In this document: positions 8,366 to 19,304 of the stretch, one piece after another
Numbering within the stretch: position 1 is the stretch's first letter
Layout of the letters: every line of letters begins with the position of its first letter
NCBI GenBank assembly: GCA_963771715.1
Contig: CAVYUQ010000011.1
Location: 1-64,000 of the forward strand
Origin: JACVRW01 sp963771715
GTDB taxonomy: Bacteria > Actinomycetota > Thermoleophilia > Solirubrobacterales > Thermoleophilaceae
Direction: 5' to 3'
DNA: 64,000 bases
Notes under the pieces: model-generated
Databases searched by the model: none
Told to the model about the DNA's origin: nothing
Seen by the model: only the letters and a program-made list of their open reading frames with translations
Translations under genes and position numbers: made by a program

Positions 8366-10489
8366 GTGACCGCAGCGCAGTGGAGCTCCAACGGGGAGGC
8401 TCTCGGCGCGCTCGACCTGACCCTCCCCGAGAACGAACCCTTCGGCGCCAACGTCTTCTCCGTCACCGTGCAGCGCGAGCGCCTGCCCCAGGACGTCTTC
8501 GAGAAGCTGCAGGCGACCCTGGACGGCGGGGAGGCGCTCGACCCCGAGCCTCGCCGACGCCGTCGCCGAGGCGATGAAGGACTGGGCGCTGGAGAACGGC
8601 GCCACCCACTACACCCACATGTTCCAGCCGCTGACCGGCTCGACCGCCGAGAAGCACGACTCCTTCTTCGAGCCGGCCGGCGAGGGCACCTCGCTGGCCG
8701 GCTTCTCCGGCAAGGAGCTGATCCAGGGCGAGCCCGACGCCTCCTCCTTCCCGACCGGCGGCGTCCGCGCCACCTTCGAGGCCCGCGGCTACACCGCCTG
8801 GGACCCGACCAGCCCCGCCTTCATCCTCGAGAACCCGAACGGGGCGCTGCTCTGCATCCCGACCGCCTTCGCCTCCTGGACCGGCGAGGCGCTGGACGGC
8901 AAGATCCCGCTGCTGCGCTCGATGGACGCGCTCTCGCGCTCGGCGATCAAGGCCCTGCGCCTGCTCGGCGACGAGGAGAGCGCAGCGGGTCTTCACCACG
9001 GTCGGCCCCGAGCAGGAGTACTTCCTGATCGACGAGCAGTACTTCTTCGAGCGGCCCGACCTGATCGCCACCGGCCGCACCCTGTTCGGCGCCAAGCCGC
9101 CGAAGGGGCACGAGCTCGACGACCATTACTTCGGCTCGATCCCGGAGCGGATCCTCGCCTGCATGATGGAGGCGGAACTGGAGATGCGGAAGCTCGGCAT
9201 CCCGGTCAAGACCCGCCACAACGAGGTCGCGCCGGCCCAGTACGAGATCGCGCCGATCTTCGAGAACTCGAACGTCGGCTCCGACCACCAGCAGCTGCTG
9301 ATGCAGACGCTGGAAAGCGTCGCCCGCCGCTACGGCCTCGTCGCCCTCCTGCACGAGAAGCCGTTCGCCGGCGTCAACGGCTCCGGCAAGCACAACAACT
9401 GGTCGATGGGGACCGACGCCGGCTCCAACCTGCTCGACCCGGGCGACACCCCGGCGGACAACATCCACTTCCTGTTCTTCTGCGCGGCGGTGATCCAGGC
9501 GGTGAACAAGCACCAGGGCCTGCTGCGGGCCTCGGTCGCGAACATCGGCCAGGACCACCGGCTCGGCGCCAACGAGGCGCCGCCGGCGATCATCTCGATC
9601 TTCCTCGGCGCCGAGCTGGAGAAAACCTTCGAGGCGATCGCAAGCGGCGAAGGCGACCCGAACACGCCGGCCTCGTTCCTCGACCTCGGGGCCGAGGTGC
9701 TGCCGTCGCTGCCGATGCACGGCGGCGACCGCAACCGCACCTCCCCGTTCGCCTTCACCGGCAACAAATTCGAGTTCCGGGCGCTGGGATCGAGCATGTC
9801 GCTCGCCTTCCCGAACACCGTGCTCAACACGATCGCCGCCGAGGCGATCGACGAGCTGGCCGGCAAGCTGGAGGAGAAGATCAACGCCGGCACCGGGATG
9901 CCGGAGGCCGTGATCGAGATCGTCAAGGACGCCTACAGCGCGAACAAGGGGGTCTGCTTCAGCGGCGACAACTACTCCGAGGAGTGGCACGCGGAGGCCG
10001 AGCGCGGGGGCTGAAGAACCTGCGCACGACCCCCGACGCGCTGCCCGAGGTGCTCAGCGACTACAACCGTCGCCGCGTTCGAGAACTACGACGTGCTCTC
10101 CAAGCGGGAGCTCGAGTCCCGCTTCGAGGTCTGGGTCGAGCAGTACTGGATCCGCGCCAACATCGAGGCGGAGACCACCTTCTCGATCGCCAGGACGATG
10201 ATCCTGCCGGCCGCCCTGCGCCACCTGGCGCTGATCGAGAGCGCCGGCGTCTCAAGCCTCGAGGGCGAGGTCCGGGAGCTGGTCGACGAGCTGGTCTCGG
10301 CGCTGGGCGAGCTGGAGAGCGCCAACGCCGACCCCGGCCTCGAGGGTCTGGAGATGGCGGTCCACGCCCGCGACAAGCAGCTGGCGGCGATGGACTGCCG
10401 TTCGCGAGGCGGCCGACAAGCTGGAGAAGGTCGTCGCCGACGACCTCTGGCCTCTCCCCAAGTACGAGGAGATGCTGTTCATCAAGTAG
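8366..10489 (+). CDS. glnN: Type III glutamine synthetase
   Basis: GSIII makes glutamine from glutamate, ammonia and ATP. The N-terminal region NVFSVTVQRERLPQDVFEKL and the active-site parts ATHYTHMFQPLTGSTAEKH and GFSGKELIQGEPDASSFP are characteristic of GSIII and not of GlnA. The glutamate-binding region NGSGKHNNWSMGT, then ANIGQDHRLGANEAPPAIIS, are intact. It ends KYEEMLFIK at 10489. About 707 residues matches the family. The GTG at 8366 begins the readable frame; the ATG at 8341 is an alternative. Four or so one-base shifts occur (near 8,545, 8,985, 10,010 and 10,400). No other nitrogen gene is nearby. Confidence 0.9.
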
Positions 10490-10500
10490 GGGGCTCAGCA

Positions 10501-10530
10501 CGCGGCGGCGAGCATGAGCTCGCCGCCGCG
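10501..10530. terminator. Bidirectional hairpin between convergent genes
   Basis: A perfect 13-base stem (CGCGGCGGCGAGC / GCTCGCCGCCGCG) around an ATGA loop lies between the ends of the converging glutamine synthetase and secreted-protein genes. There is no T tract, as is common for high-GC terminators. Confidence 0.65.
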
Positions 10531-10544
10531 CCCCTCCGGCTGCG

Positions 10545-11255
10545 CTATTCGTCGTATCCGCGCAGCGTCATCGTGCCGGTGTAGGTGCCGTTCGTGTAGC
10601 TGCCTGCCTGGCAGATCAATTTCTGCCCCAGCAGCGAGTAGCTCATCCCGGTCACTTCGAAAGCGACCTGCACTCCCCGCGTGCTCCCGCTCCCGACGTT
10701 AATCAGGCCGACGCCTTTGAGGCCGGTCTGCGAGGGAATAACGATCGTGCAGGTGGTTCCACCCGCGGTCGTCATGACGAGTTCGTATGAATTGCCTGCT
10801 GGGCAGGACATGTCCAGCGAGCCCTGGTAGGGCGGGCCGGCGTTGGCGACGTGCAGCACGTACTCGCATCCGTTCGCGTTGATGGCTTTCGTGTTGCCGA
10901 TCGGCGGCGTGCACAGGTAGTAGGACATCCACAGCGTCTGGGCCGTGGTCGCCGCTGACTGCTGATGGTTGAATTCGGCGTCGGCGCAGCTCCAGTTGCC
11001 CAGTTTCGTGCCGAACACATGCGAGGTGTCATCGGTGCCGCGCAGGAACGCCGGGTAGCTTTCTGCTTTCAACTTCGGCTGTTTCGCTTCTTCGCCCGAT
11101 TCTTCACCGTCGACGTATACGCCGACCTGTTCTTTGGCCATCGCGGTCCCTGCCGCCATACCGATCAGGGCAAGGGCGGCAAGCATCGCGACCGCCAGCG
11201 CCCCGAAGGCGCCGATCCTTCCACTTCCACGCACCGGTTCATCGCTGGTGAGCAT
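10545..11255 (-). CDS. Secreted protein of unknown function
   Basis: An intact 236-residue exported protein without a recognised domain. The ATG at 11255 follows a purine-rich ribosome site (GAGGGAGAGAG); a longer frame upstream is unlikely to be translated. The signal peptide is FGALAVAMLAALALIGMAAG. The mature part has paired cysteines (NWSCADAEF, YYLCTPPIG, NGCEYVLHV, LDMSCPAG, GTTCTIVI, LICQAG) and many Thr/Gly residues, suggesting a disulfide-linked beta fold. It ends GTMTLRGYDE. Similar unassigned secreted proteins recur in this window at 35964 and 62171. AT-rich sequence at about 11,368-11,392 may hold its promoter. Confidence 0.75.
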   Translation of the reverse strand: MLTSDEPVRGSGRIGAFGALAVAMLAALALIGMAAGTAMAKEQVGVYVDGEESGEEAKQPKLKAESYPAFLRGTDDTSHVFGTKLGNWSCADAEFNHQQSAATTAQTLWMSYYLCTPPIGNTKAINANGCEYVLHVANAGPPYQGSLDMSCPAGNSYELVMTTAGGTTCTIVIPSQTGLKGVGLINVGSGSTRGVQVAFEVTGMSYSLLGQKLICQAGSYTNGTYTGTMTLRGYDE

Positions 11256-11457
11256 CTCTCTCTCCCTCTCGGCGGGCGGAGCCCGCCGGTTGCGTTTCGA
11301 CTCGGGGAGAAGGGCCTGAAGAAATTCACAGACCAGTGTGTTTCTCCCCACTGCCCACCCTCGCACGTTATAAATACAAAAGTTTGTAAATCCTTGAACG
11401 GGTGGACGAAATGGCCACCTGGACGGCCGACTCGCGCGCGCTGCGAAGCTGCGGCGG

Positions 11458-12898
11458 CTAGATTGCGCGCTCGCGCAGCTTCATCCGCAGGCCGCCCTTC
11501 GGGGAGAGGGTCGGCATCTGGCGGATCGTCATCGTGCGGCCGGGCAGGGCATCGAGCCGGAGGCGCTGAAGCAGCATCGTCGCGACCAGCTTCACCTCCA
11601 TCTGGCCGAAGCGTTTGCCGATGCAGACACGCTGGCCGCCGCCGAAGGGGATGTAGGCGCCACGGGGCAGCGCCGCCTTGCGCTCACGGGTGAACCGCTC
11701 CGGGATGAAGGCCTCCGGCTCGGGGAAGACCTCGGGGATCCGGTGGCTGGCCCAGGAGGAGTAGTTGACGTAGGCCCCCTTGGGCACGGTGTAGCCGCCG
11801 AACTCGAAGTCGCGGACGGCGCGCCGGGGGCCGATCCAGGCCGGAGGATAGAGGCGCAGGACCTCGTCGAGCACCATCTCGAGGTACGGCATCTCGCGTT
11901 CGAGCTGATCCACGGACGGCGTGGCTCCCCCCAGCACCTGGTCCTGCTCGTCGCAGAGACGCTCCAGCACCTCGGGATGGCGAGCGAGCTCGTGCATCAT
12001 GAAGGTCAGGGTCGAGGTCGAGGTGTCGTGGCCCGCGAACATCAGGGTCATCACCTGGTCGCGGATCTCGGTGTCGGTGAAGGCCTCCCCCGCTTCGCCT
12101 CGCGCTCCGATCAGGAGGCTGAGGATGTCGAGGCGCTCGGGGTCGGGGTTGGCGCGGGCGGAGGCGATCTCCGCGAAGACGATCTCGTCGAGGACTTTGC
12201 GCGAGGCGATCAACTTGCGCCAGGGCGAGCCGGGGCCCCGCAGCAGGCGCAACGGGTAGTCGATCCCGTAGAAGCCGAGAGCACGCTCGAAATGATCCGC
12301 GGCGGCGGCGCCTTTGCCCGCTCCGTCGGGATCGAGGCCGAGCAGCGCCCGCATCGCGATCCGCATCGCCAGGTTGCGCATCCAGTCGTAGAGGTCGAAG
12401 GTCGCGCCGGGCGGCGAGGGGCTCGAGCGCCGCCTCCGTTTCGATCGCCATCGCGTTCACCGCCGCGTCGAGCTGGCGGCGGTGGAAGGCGGGGAGCATG
12501 ATCGCCCGCGCCCGGTCGTGGTAGTCGTCGTCGATCGTCAGGAGGCCGTCTCCGAGCAGCGGGATCAGGTCGCCGAAGCTCGACTCGCGCCAGTGGAAGT
12601 TCTCGGGGTGGGCGACGGTGATGAAGTTGTTGGCCTCCGGGCCGAGCATGAAGACGACCCTGCTGTGCAGCAGCCGCAGGCTGAAGATCGGGCCGTGCTC
12701 TTCGTAGGCGCCGAGCAGGATCGGCAGCGGATCGTGGGCGATCTGGTGCGTGCGACCGAGGCTGAAGTCGCCGTCCCCGGGCGGAAACTTGCCGCGCCCA
12801 CGCCACTCCGCACGCACGTCTTCGGCGATCCGGCGCACCGGGTTGGCGGACATCTGCGGCGGCCGCGAGACCGGCGACGTGGTGTCGACCGTTGCCAT
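11458..12898 (-). CDS. Cytochrome P450
   Basis: A haem-thiolate monooxygenase; the substrate is unknown. The start MATVDTTSPVSRPPQMSA leads into the substrate-recognition part. The I-helix motif AGHDTSTST carries the oxygen-activating Thr. The ExxR motif is in DEVLRLYPPAW, and the haem loop FGGGQRVCIGKRFG has the Cys ligand. It ends MKLRERAI at 11458. About 480 residues is typical. One frameshift lies near 12,415 and the rest is clean. No ferredoxin or reductase gene is adjacent. The layout with IGPRRAVRDFEFGGYTVPKG resembles CYP families acting on fatty acids or terpenoids, but this is weak. An inverted repeat lies just upstream. Confidence 0.9.
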
Positions 12899-12909
12899 CG
12901 GGCGATCAT

Positions 12910-12929
12910 AACTGGCTGGCTGGCCAGTT
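12910..12929. promoter_or_regulatory. Inverted repeat at P450 promoter
   Basis: AACTGGC-TGGCTG-GCCAGTT, with perfect 7-base arms, lies 12 bases upstream of the P450 start. Its form fits a TetR-type operator, but no TetR gene adjoins the P450. Confidence 0.5.
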
Positions 12930-12959
12930 CTCTGTCCCGGTCCCCCCGAACGCCGATGG

Positions 12960-13939
<980 letters not shown>

Positions 13940-13958
13940 CCGGCGAGTGTAGGGACGG

Positions 13959-14806
13959 CTAGAGCCCCGCCGCGTCGGCGAGCAGGTCGACCTGGGCTGG
14001 ATCGCTCGAGGAGGGACAGAAGATCAGCTCGCCGCAGCCGGCCTCCGCGAACTCCGCGACGTAGCGGCGAACGGTCTCCGCGTCCTTGGCGGCGCTGCCG
14101 ACTATGTAAGAGGCGATGTCCTCGCCCAACCAGGCGTAGTAGTCCCGCAGGTAGGCCTCGGCGTCCGCCTCGGCACTGTCGCCGAGGGCGAAGTAGGCGA
14201 GGCCCATCAGCCGCGGCTCCTCCTCTCGGCCGGCCTCCGCCCAAGCCGCCTTGGCTCTTGCCGCCATCGGGGCGTACTGCTCGGGTGGCGAACCGCCCGC
14301 GATCCAGCCTTCGCCGAAGCGGGCGGCGCGGGCGAACGAAGCGTCGGCGCCTCCGCCGACGATGACTCGCGGCGGGCACCGGCGAGCGACGGACCGACCT
14401 CGTCCCCGGCCCAGATCTCCCGCATCCGCTCCAGCATCGCGTCGAGCCGTTTGCCGCGACCCGCCGTCTCGATTCCGCTCAGCTCGTAGTCGTCCTCGCG
14501 GCCGCCGAGGCCGACGCCGAGGGTGAAGCGGCCGCCGGAGAGCGCGTTGAGGCTGAGGGCCTCCTTCGCCAGCTCGGCGGCGTTGATCCGCAGCGGCGCC
14601 AGCAGGACCGAGGTGCAGAGGCCGATCCGCTCGGTCACCGCCGCCGCGGCGGCAAGCGCGAGCAGGGGCTCGTAGTTGTCGTAGGCGAGCCGGTCGATCG
14701 TCCCGAGGGTCGAGAAGCCACGCGCATCGGCGCGTCGCGCCCACTCGGTCATCTCCGCCCCGCTCGCTCCGGGCACGGCGTTGGGAAGTGCGATGCCGAC
14801 CTTCAT
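13959..14806 (-). CDS. LLM-class flavin-dependent oxidoreductase
   Basis: A luciferase-like TIM-barrel enzyme of the F420 or FMN type. It starts MKVGIALPNAVPGASG at 14806. Conserved segments include GLCTSVLLAPLRINAAELAK, SLNALSGGRFTLGVGLGG and VIVGGGADASFARAARFGEG. A frameshift near 14,375 joins the two halves. It ends LLADAAGL at 13959, about 282 residues. In Thermoleophilia many such proteins use F420, but no cofactor-specific residue can be assigned by eye. It follows the TetR gene at 14846 on the same strand with 39 bases between, so they may be cotranscribed. Confidence 0.82.
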
Positions 14807-14845
14807 CTCAGCCTCTCGATATCCGCTGCTCGGCTCCCGGAAACC

Positions 14846-15439
14846 TCACTCCGGCAGCTCCTCCTCGAGCCGCGCCAGGGCTTCGCGGGCGTAGTCGAAG
14901 ACGCGGCGGTCGCCGCTCAGCCGGTAGCGGGCGTTGGCGCCCATCACCACCGCGTAGAGCTCGAAGGCGAAGCGCTCGGGCTGCTCGACGCCGGCGATCC
15001 GGGCCTGGCGCTCGAGCTCGCCGATCCAGGCGTCGAGGGCGCCGGCGATCGCGTCGCGGACGGGCCCGGGTCGGTCGTCGTACTCGGCCGAGGTCGCGGC
15101 CCAGAAGCAGCCGCCCGAGTAGAGGTCGAGGTGGTCGAGGTAGCGCTCCCCCATCGCCCGCAGCCGCGGGCGCGCCGTCGGGGGCGCTGCAGCGCCGGCT
15201 CGATCACCGCGGCGCGGAAGCGCTCGGCGGCGGCCTCGATCGTCGCCAGCTGCAGCTCCTGCTTGGAGCCGAAGTGGGCGAAGAGGCCGCTCTTGCTCAT
15301 CCGCAGCTCGGCGGCGAGGCGGCCGATCGTCAGGCCCTCGAGTCCCTCGGCGGAGGCGAGGTCGACGGCGCGGTCGAGGATCGCGGCGCGGGTCTGCGGC
15401 CCCCTTGGTGGGTGCCTGCGCGCTCGGTCGCGCGGGCAT
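14846..15439 (-). CDS. TetR-family regulator
   Basis: A repressor with an N-terminal HTH, read across frames as ILDRAVDLASAEGLEGLTI, then LAAELRMSKSGLFAHFGSKQ. The C-terminal domain contains YLDHLDLYSGGCFWAATSAE and LDAWIGELERQARIAG, typical of the TetR_C group with a conserved GGCF motif. ATG at 15439 is preferred to GTG at 15463, because the palindrome at 15461-15474 would overlap the latter. Two frameshifts occur near 15,180 and 15,400. It is divergent from a cupin gene across that palindrome, and the flavin oxidoreductase lies downstream. Confidence 0.82.
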   Translation of the reverse strand: MPARPSAQAPTKGAADPRRDPRPRRRPRLRRGTRGPDDRPPRRRAADEQERPLRPLRLQAGAAAGDDRGRRRALPRRGDRAGAAAPPTARPRLRAMGERYLDHLDLYSGGCFWAATSAEYDDRPGPVRDAIAGALDAWIGELERQARIAGVEQPERFAFELYAVVMGANARYRLSGDRRVFDYAREALARLEEELPE

Positions 15440-15460
15440 CTGTCGAGGACTACAGAAAAG

Positions 15461-15474
15461 CACGAACGTTCGTG
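15461..15474. promoter_or_regulatory. Palindromic operator between TetR and cupin genes
   Basis: CACGAACGTTCGTG is a perfect 14-base palindrome in the 89-base gap between divergent TetR and cupin genes. It has the usual form and position for a TetR operator and probably controls both directions. Confidence 0.65.
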
Positions 15475-15528
15475 TTATCGCTTAGGATGGCGGCGAACTT
15501 CGAACACAATCGACCGGGAGGAGCAGCA

Positions 15529-15925
15529 ATGAGCAGCACGCGGTGAAGAACATCGACGAGATGGAGGCGGTCTACCTCGGCGCCTTCAAGCGCGCCCGCG
15601 CCGAGCTGGGGGTCGAGTCGTTCGGGATGCAGATCATCGACATGCCGCCCGAACTTCGAGCACTACCCCGAGCACGACCACACCCACGACGACCAGGAGG
15701 AGGTCTTCCTCGTGATGCGCGGCGGTGGCGAGATCGAGATCGACGGCGAGCGCTTCCCGCTCGACGACGGCCACGTCGCCCGCGTCGGCGCCGGAGACGA
15801 AGCGCAAGCTCTGGCCGGGCCCGGAGGGATTCGCGTCGTCGTCCTCGGCGGGGTGCCCGGGCAAGGTCTACGAGGCGCCGGAGATCAGCAAGCTCGGCGT
15901 ACCGGACCCGATGGCGGCGAGCTAG
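15529..15925 (+). CDS. Small cupin-domain protein
   Basis: A single-domain cupin of about 130 residues; the function is unknown. The metal-binding motif is read as HYPEHDHTHDDQEEVFLVMR with three His and a Glu, and the second motif is DGHVARVGAGTKRKL. The end is KLGVPDPMAAS with a stop at 15923-15925. The strong ribosome site GGGAGGAG at about 15,516-15,523 points to the ATG at 15529, with one base shift before KNIDEMEAVYLGAFKRARAE. Two more shifts occur inside. It may be an enzyme or a small-molecule sensor; the TetR palindrome upstream suggests inducible expression. Confidence 0.75.
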
Positions 15926-15968
15926 GAGCAATTATGGACTCGAGGCCTGCCGGCATTAGGCTGGCGGG

Positions 15969-16877
15969 GTGCTCCGAAGCTTTTCGGTCCTGACCTCACT
16001 CCTGGCCGCGCTGGCGCTGGCGGCCCCGGCGCCGGCGGATGCCGCGGCCGGCGGAGGAGGAGACGACGACGATCCGGTCGTGGTCGTCGTCGGAGACGTC
16101 CTCGTCCCGCGCGGCGAGACCGTCGGCGGCGTGGTTCTCGCCAGCGGCGACGCGCGGATCCTCGGCGATGTCGACGGCAACGCGATCGTCTTCAGCGGCG
16201 ACCTCCTGCTCGCCGGGAGGGTGGACGGCGACGTCTTCGTCGCCGACGGCGCGACGCGGATCCTGCCGAGCGCCGAAGTGACCGGCGACGTCGAGTACGG
16301 CAGCGAACGGCCCACGATCGCCCTCGACGCCCGCGTCCACGGGGACATCGCCGAGCAGGACTTCCCGGACCTCGGCGGCGCCCTCCCCCTGATCGCAGGC
16401 TTCGTCTTCTGGCTCGGAATCACCGTGTCGGCCTTCGTCCTCGGCGCCCTGCTGCTGCTGATCGCGCCACGGGCGGCGGACGCGCTGGAGGCGCGTTCGC
16501 GCGAGCGGATCGGCCCGCTGATCGCGATCGGCATCGCGATCTTCATCGTCCTGCCGATCGTCGCCGTCCTCGCCGTGGTCACCGTCTTCGGTCTGCCGCT
16601 CGCGATCGCGATCGGGCTGGCGCTGCTGCCGCTCTGGGCGGTCGCCTACGTCGTCTCCGCCTATGCGCTGGGGCGCCGCATCCTCGGGCCACCCCGTCAC
16701 CGCATGCTCTCCTTTCTCGCGGGCCTGGCGGTGCTGCGCGTGATCGAAATCGTGCCGCGCCTCGGCTGGCTGGCCGGACTGGCCGCGGTGATCTTCGGCC
16801 TCGGCCTGATCGGGGCCGCTATCGGGGCCGCTCGCGAGCCGGCCGCTCCGCGCCCGGCTCGAAGCCCGGGCAGCTGA
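15969..16877 (+). CDS. Bactofilin-like/polymer-forming membrane protein
   Basis: An intact 302-residue protein. The signal peptide is LTSLLAALALAAPAPADA, and GTG at 15969 is the start. Residues 35-125 form short repeats of the type GDVDGNAIVFSGDLLLAGRV and DGDVFVADGATRILPSAEV, as in polymer-forming (bactofilin-like) beta-helix domains. The C-terminal half has four or five membrane helices, for example LIAGFVFWLGITVSAFVL. Such proteins may hold surface or membrane assemblies, but the role is not known. Its last 59 bases overlap the end of the small convergent gene at 16819. Confidence 0.7.
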   Translation: MLRSFSVLTSLLAALALAAPAPADAAAGGGGDDDDPVVVVVGDVLVPRGETVGGVVLASGDARILGDVDGNAIVFSGDLLLAGRVDGDVFVADGATRILPSAEVTGDVEYGSERPTIALDARVHGDIAEQDFPDLGGALPLIAGFVFWLGITVSAFVLGALLLLIAPRAADALEARSRERIGPLIAIGIAIFIVLPIVAVLAVVTVFGLPLAIAIGLALLPLWAVAYVVSAYALGRRILGPPRHRMLSFLAGLAVLRVIEIVPRLGWLAGLAAVIFGLGLIGAAIGAAREPAAPRPARSPGS

Positions 16878-17031
16878 GCACCGGCAGCCGGGGGTAGCGC
16901 GGGTAGGCCGCGTCCTCGCGCGAGCGTTCGCAGAGCGAGAAGACCGAGCCGCGGCTGTTCGGGACGAGCCGCTGGTGCCGGCACTCCTCGCAGAGGCCGG
17001 GGCGCCCTGCACAGCTCGGTCTCGCGCTCAT
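16819..17031 (-). CDS. Small conserved Cys-containing protein
   Basis: A 70-residue protein, intact. It starts MSARPSCAGRPGLCEECRHQ, with a C-x2-C pair, continues RLVPNSRGSVFSLCERS, then PRYPRLPVLSCPGFEP. Four or more Cys suggest a zinc ribbon or a metal site. The NSRGSVFSLCERS and YPRYPRLPVLSCPG segments look strongly conserved in kind, which argues that this is a real gene and not a shadow. It overlaps the 3' end of the convergent membrane protein. The function is unknown. Confidence 0.6.
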   Translation of the reverse strand: MSARPSCAGRPGLCEECRHQRLVPNSRGSVFSLCERSREDAAYPRYPRLPVLSCPGFEPGAERPARERPR

Positions 17032-17090
17032 TGCGCCGATGCTACGCCCGAGCCCGGGGATCCGCCGCGCCCAGGCTCTAGCTTTGGAGC

Positions 17091-19255
17091 GTGAGCGACG
17101 CCGACACCCTGTTCGAGGTCGAGGGCGGCAGCCACTCGACCACCGTCGAGGTGCTGCGCGTGATCTTCAAGGCCGAGGACGGCAGCTACGCGGTGCTCGA
17201 AGTGCAGGACGCGGACTCGCGCGACAAGCACCCGCTGATCGGGCCGATCGCCCACCTCAACCCGGGCGAACGGGCCGAAGTCAGCGGCGACTGGCAGCAC
17301 CACGCCACCTACGGGCGCCAGCTGCGCGCCCAGCGGGCGGTGCCGAGGGACCCCGAAGACCGCGAGGGGCGGATCGCCTACCTGACCTCGCTGCGCCACA
17401 TCGGCCCGGTCCGCGCCGAGCACCTGGTCGAGGAGCACGGCGAGGACGTGATGGCCGAGATCGCCGCCAACCCGGCCAAGGCCTTCGGCGCCCTGCGCGG
17501 GATGACCACCCGCCAGGTCGACGCCGCGGTCGAGTCCTGGCACGCCGGCAGAGCGATCCGCGACCTCCACGTGCAGCTTGCCCCACATGGGCTCGCTCAC
17601 CTGGCGGCCGCCATTCACACCCGCTTCGGCGAGGAGGCGATGCCGGTGCTGCACGAGGGCCCCTACCGGCTGACCGAGGTGAACGGCGTCGGTTTCGCAC
17701 GCGCCGACAAGATCGCGCTGGCCGGCGACGTCCCGCCGGAGTCACCGCGGCGTGCCCAGGCGGCCGCCTTCTTCGCGCTCGCCGAGGCCGAGCAGGGCGG
17801 CAGCACCTTCCTCCCCCTGGAAGAACTGGCGGAGCGGACGAGCCGACTGCTGGGGACGCCGGCTGACCCCGACGTGCTCGCCGAAGCGCCCGGCATCGAG
17901 ATCGAGGAGGCCAACGCCTACCGCAAGAGCACTCGCGCCTCCGAGATCGCCGTGGCGGAGACGCTGCTGGCCCGGCTCGCCGCCCCACCCCACCTCGACC
18001 ACGACCCGGGAGACTCCCCGCCCGCGGCGGAGCAGGCCGGGGACGAGACGACTGGCGCCGGCCTGACCGAGGAGCAGTGGGCTGCAGTGCGTGGCACCTT
18101 CCTCTCGCGCATCTCGGTGCTGACCGGCGGGCCGGGGGTCGGCAAGACGATGTGCACGACGGCGATCGTCGACGAGGCGTTGAAAGCGGGTTACCGGATC
18201 TCGCTCTGCGCACCCACCGGTCGGGCGGCCCGGCGCCTCGAGGAAGCAACCGGCCAGGAGGCCCAGACGATCCACCGGATGCTCGAGTGGGCGCCGGGCA
18301 GCGAGCCCGCCTTCAAGCCCGGCCACCCGCTGCCGGCGGACCTGGTCGTCGTCGACGAGGCCTCGATGCTGAACCTCCGCACGATGGAGGTGCTGCTCGG
18401 CGCCCTGGCCGAGTCGACCCACGTCGTCTTGGTCGGCGACGCCGACCAGCTGCCGCCGATCGGGGCGGGCAAGCCGTTCGGCGACCTGATCGCCTCGGGC
18501 GCGGCGCCGGTGGTGCGACTGACCCTGGTCTGGCGGCAGGCGGCGCAGTCGATGATCATCACCGCCGCCCACGAGATCAACCAGGGCCGCCCGCCCCACC
18601 TCGAGCCGGGGCCCGAGCAGGAGCACGACTTCTTCTTCATCGACCGCGCCAACCCGGAGCGGGCGCGGGAGACCGTCGTCGAGGTGGTCGCCGAGCGGGC
18701 CCCCGACCGCTATGGCGTCGACCCGATCCGCGACGTCCAGGTGCTGGCGCCGATGTACCGCGGCGCCGGTCGGGATCGACACCCTCAACGAGCGGCTGCA
18801 GGCGCGGCTCAACCCCGACGGCAAGCCCGGCGCTGGGCGAGCGCTTCCGGATCGGCGACCGCCTGATCCAGACCCGCAACGCCCACGATCTGGGGCTGAT
18901 GAACGGCTCGATCGTCTTCCTCCGCGGGGACGATCCCGAGGAGGAAGCGCTGACCGTCGACGCCGACGAGGGCGGAACCCTGGAGATCCCCTACGACGAC
19001 GCGGCCGACCTGCGGCTCGCCTACGCGATCTCGGTCCACAAAGCGCAGGGCTGCGAGGTGCCGGTCGTCGTCGCGCGTCTGCCACCGCTCGCACGCCCGG
19101 ATGCTGACCCGGCCGCTCGTCTACACCGCGGTCACCCGCGCCCGCCGCGGCCTGCGTCGTGGTCGGCGAACAGGCGGCGATGGCGATCGCCGTGCGGCCG
19201 CGACGACAGCGGCAACCGCCACTCGGGCCTGGCGACGCGCCTGCGCGACGGCTGA
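17091..19255 (+). CDS. recD2: RecD2-type ATP-dependent DNA helicase
   Basis: A superfamily 1B 5'-3' helicase that works without RecBC. The N-terminal OB region includes GSYAVLEVQDADSRDKHPLI. Helix-hairpin-helix repeats follow (YLTSLRHIGPVRAEHLVEEH and GPYRLTEVNGVGFARADKIA). Walker A is LTGGPGVGKTMCT, then APTGRAARRLEEATG, motif II VVVDEASMLN, and VLVGDADQLPPIGAG. The last third needs frameshifts near 18,770, 18,835, 19,085 and 19,155, giving AYAISVHKAQGCEVPVVV and RPLVYTAVTRARRACVVV. About 720 residues matches RecD2. The start GTG at 17091 gives MSDADTLFEVEGG. Confidence 0.92.
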
Positions 19256-19304
19256 TCCGCAGATCCCACCGATCCGTCGGCGGCCCGGCTCAGAATCCGC
19301 CGCC

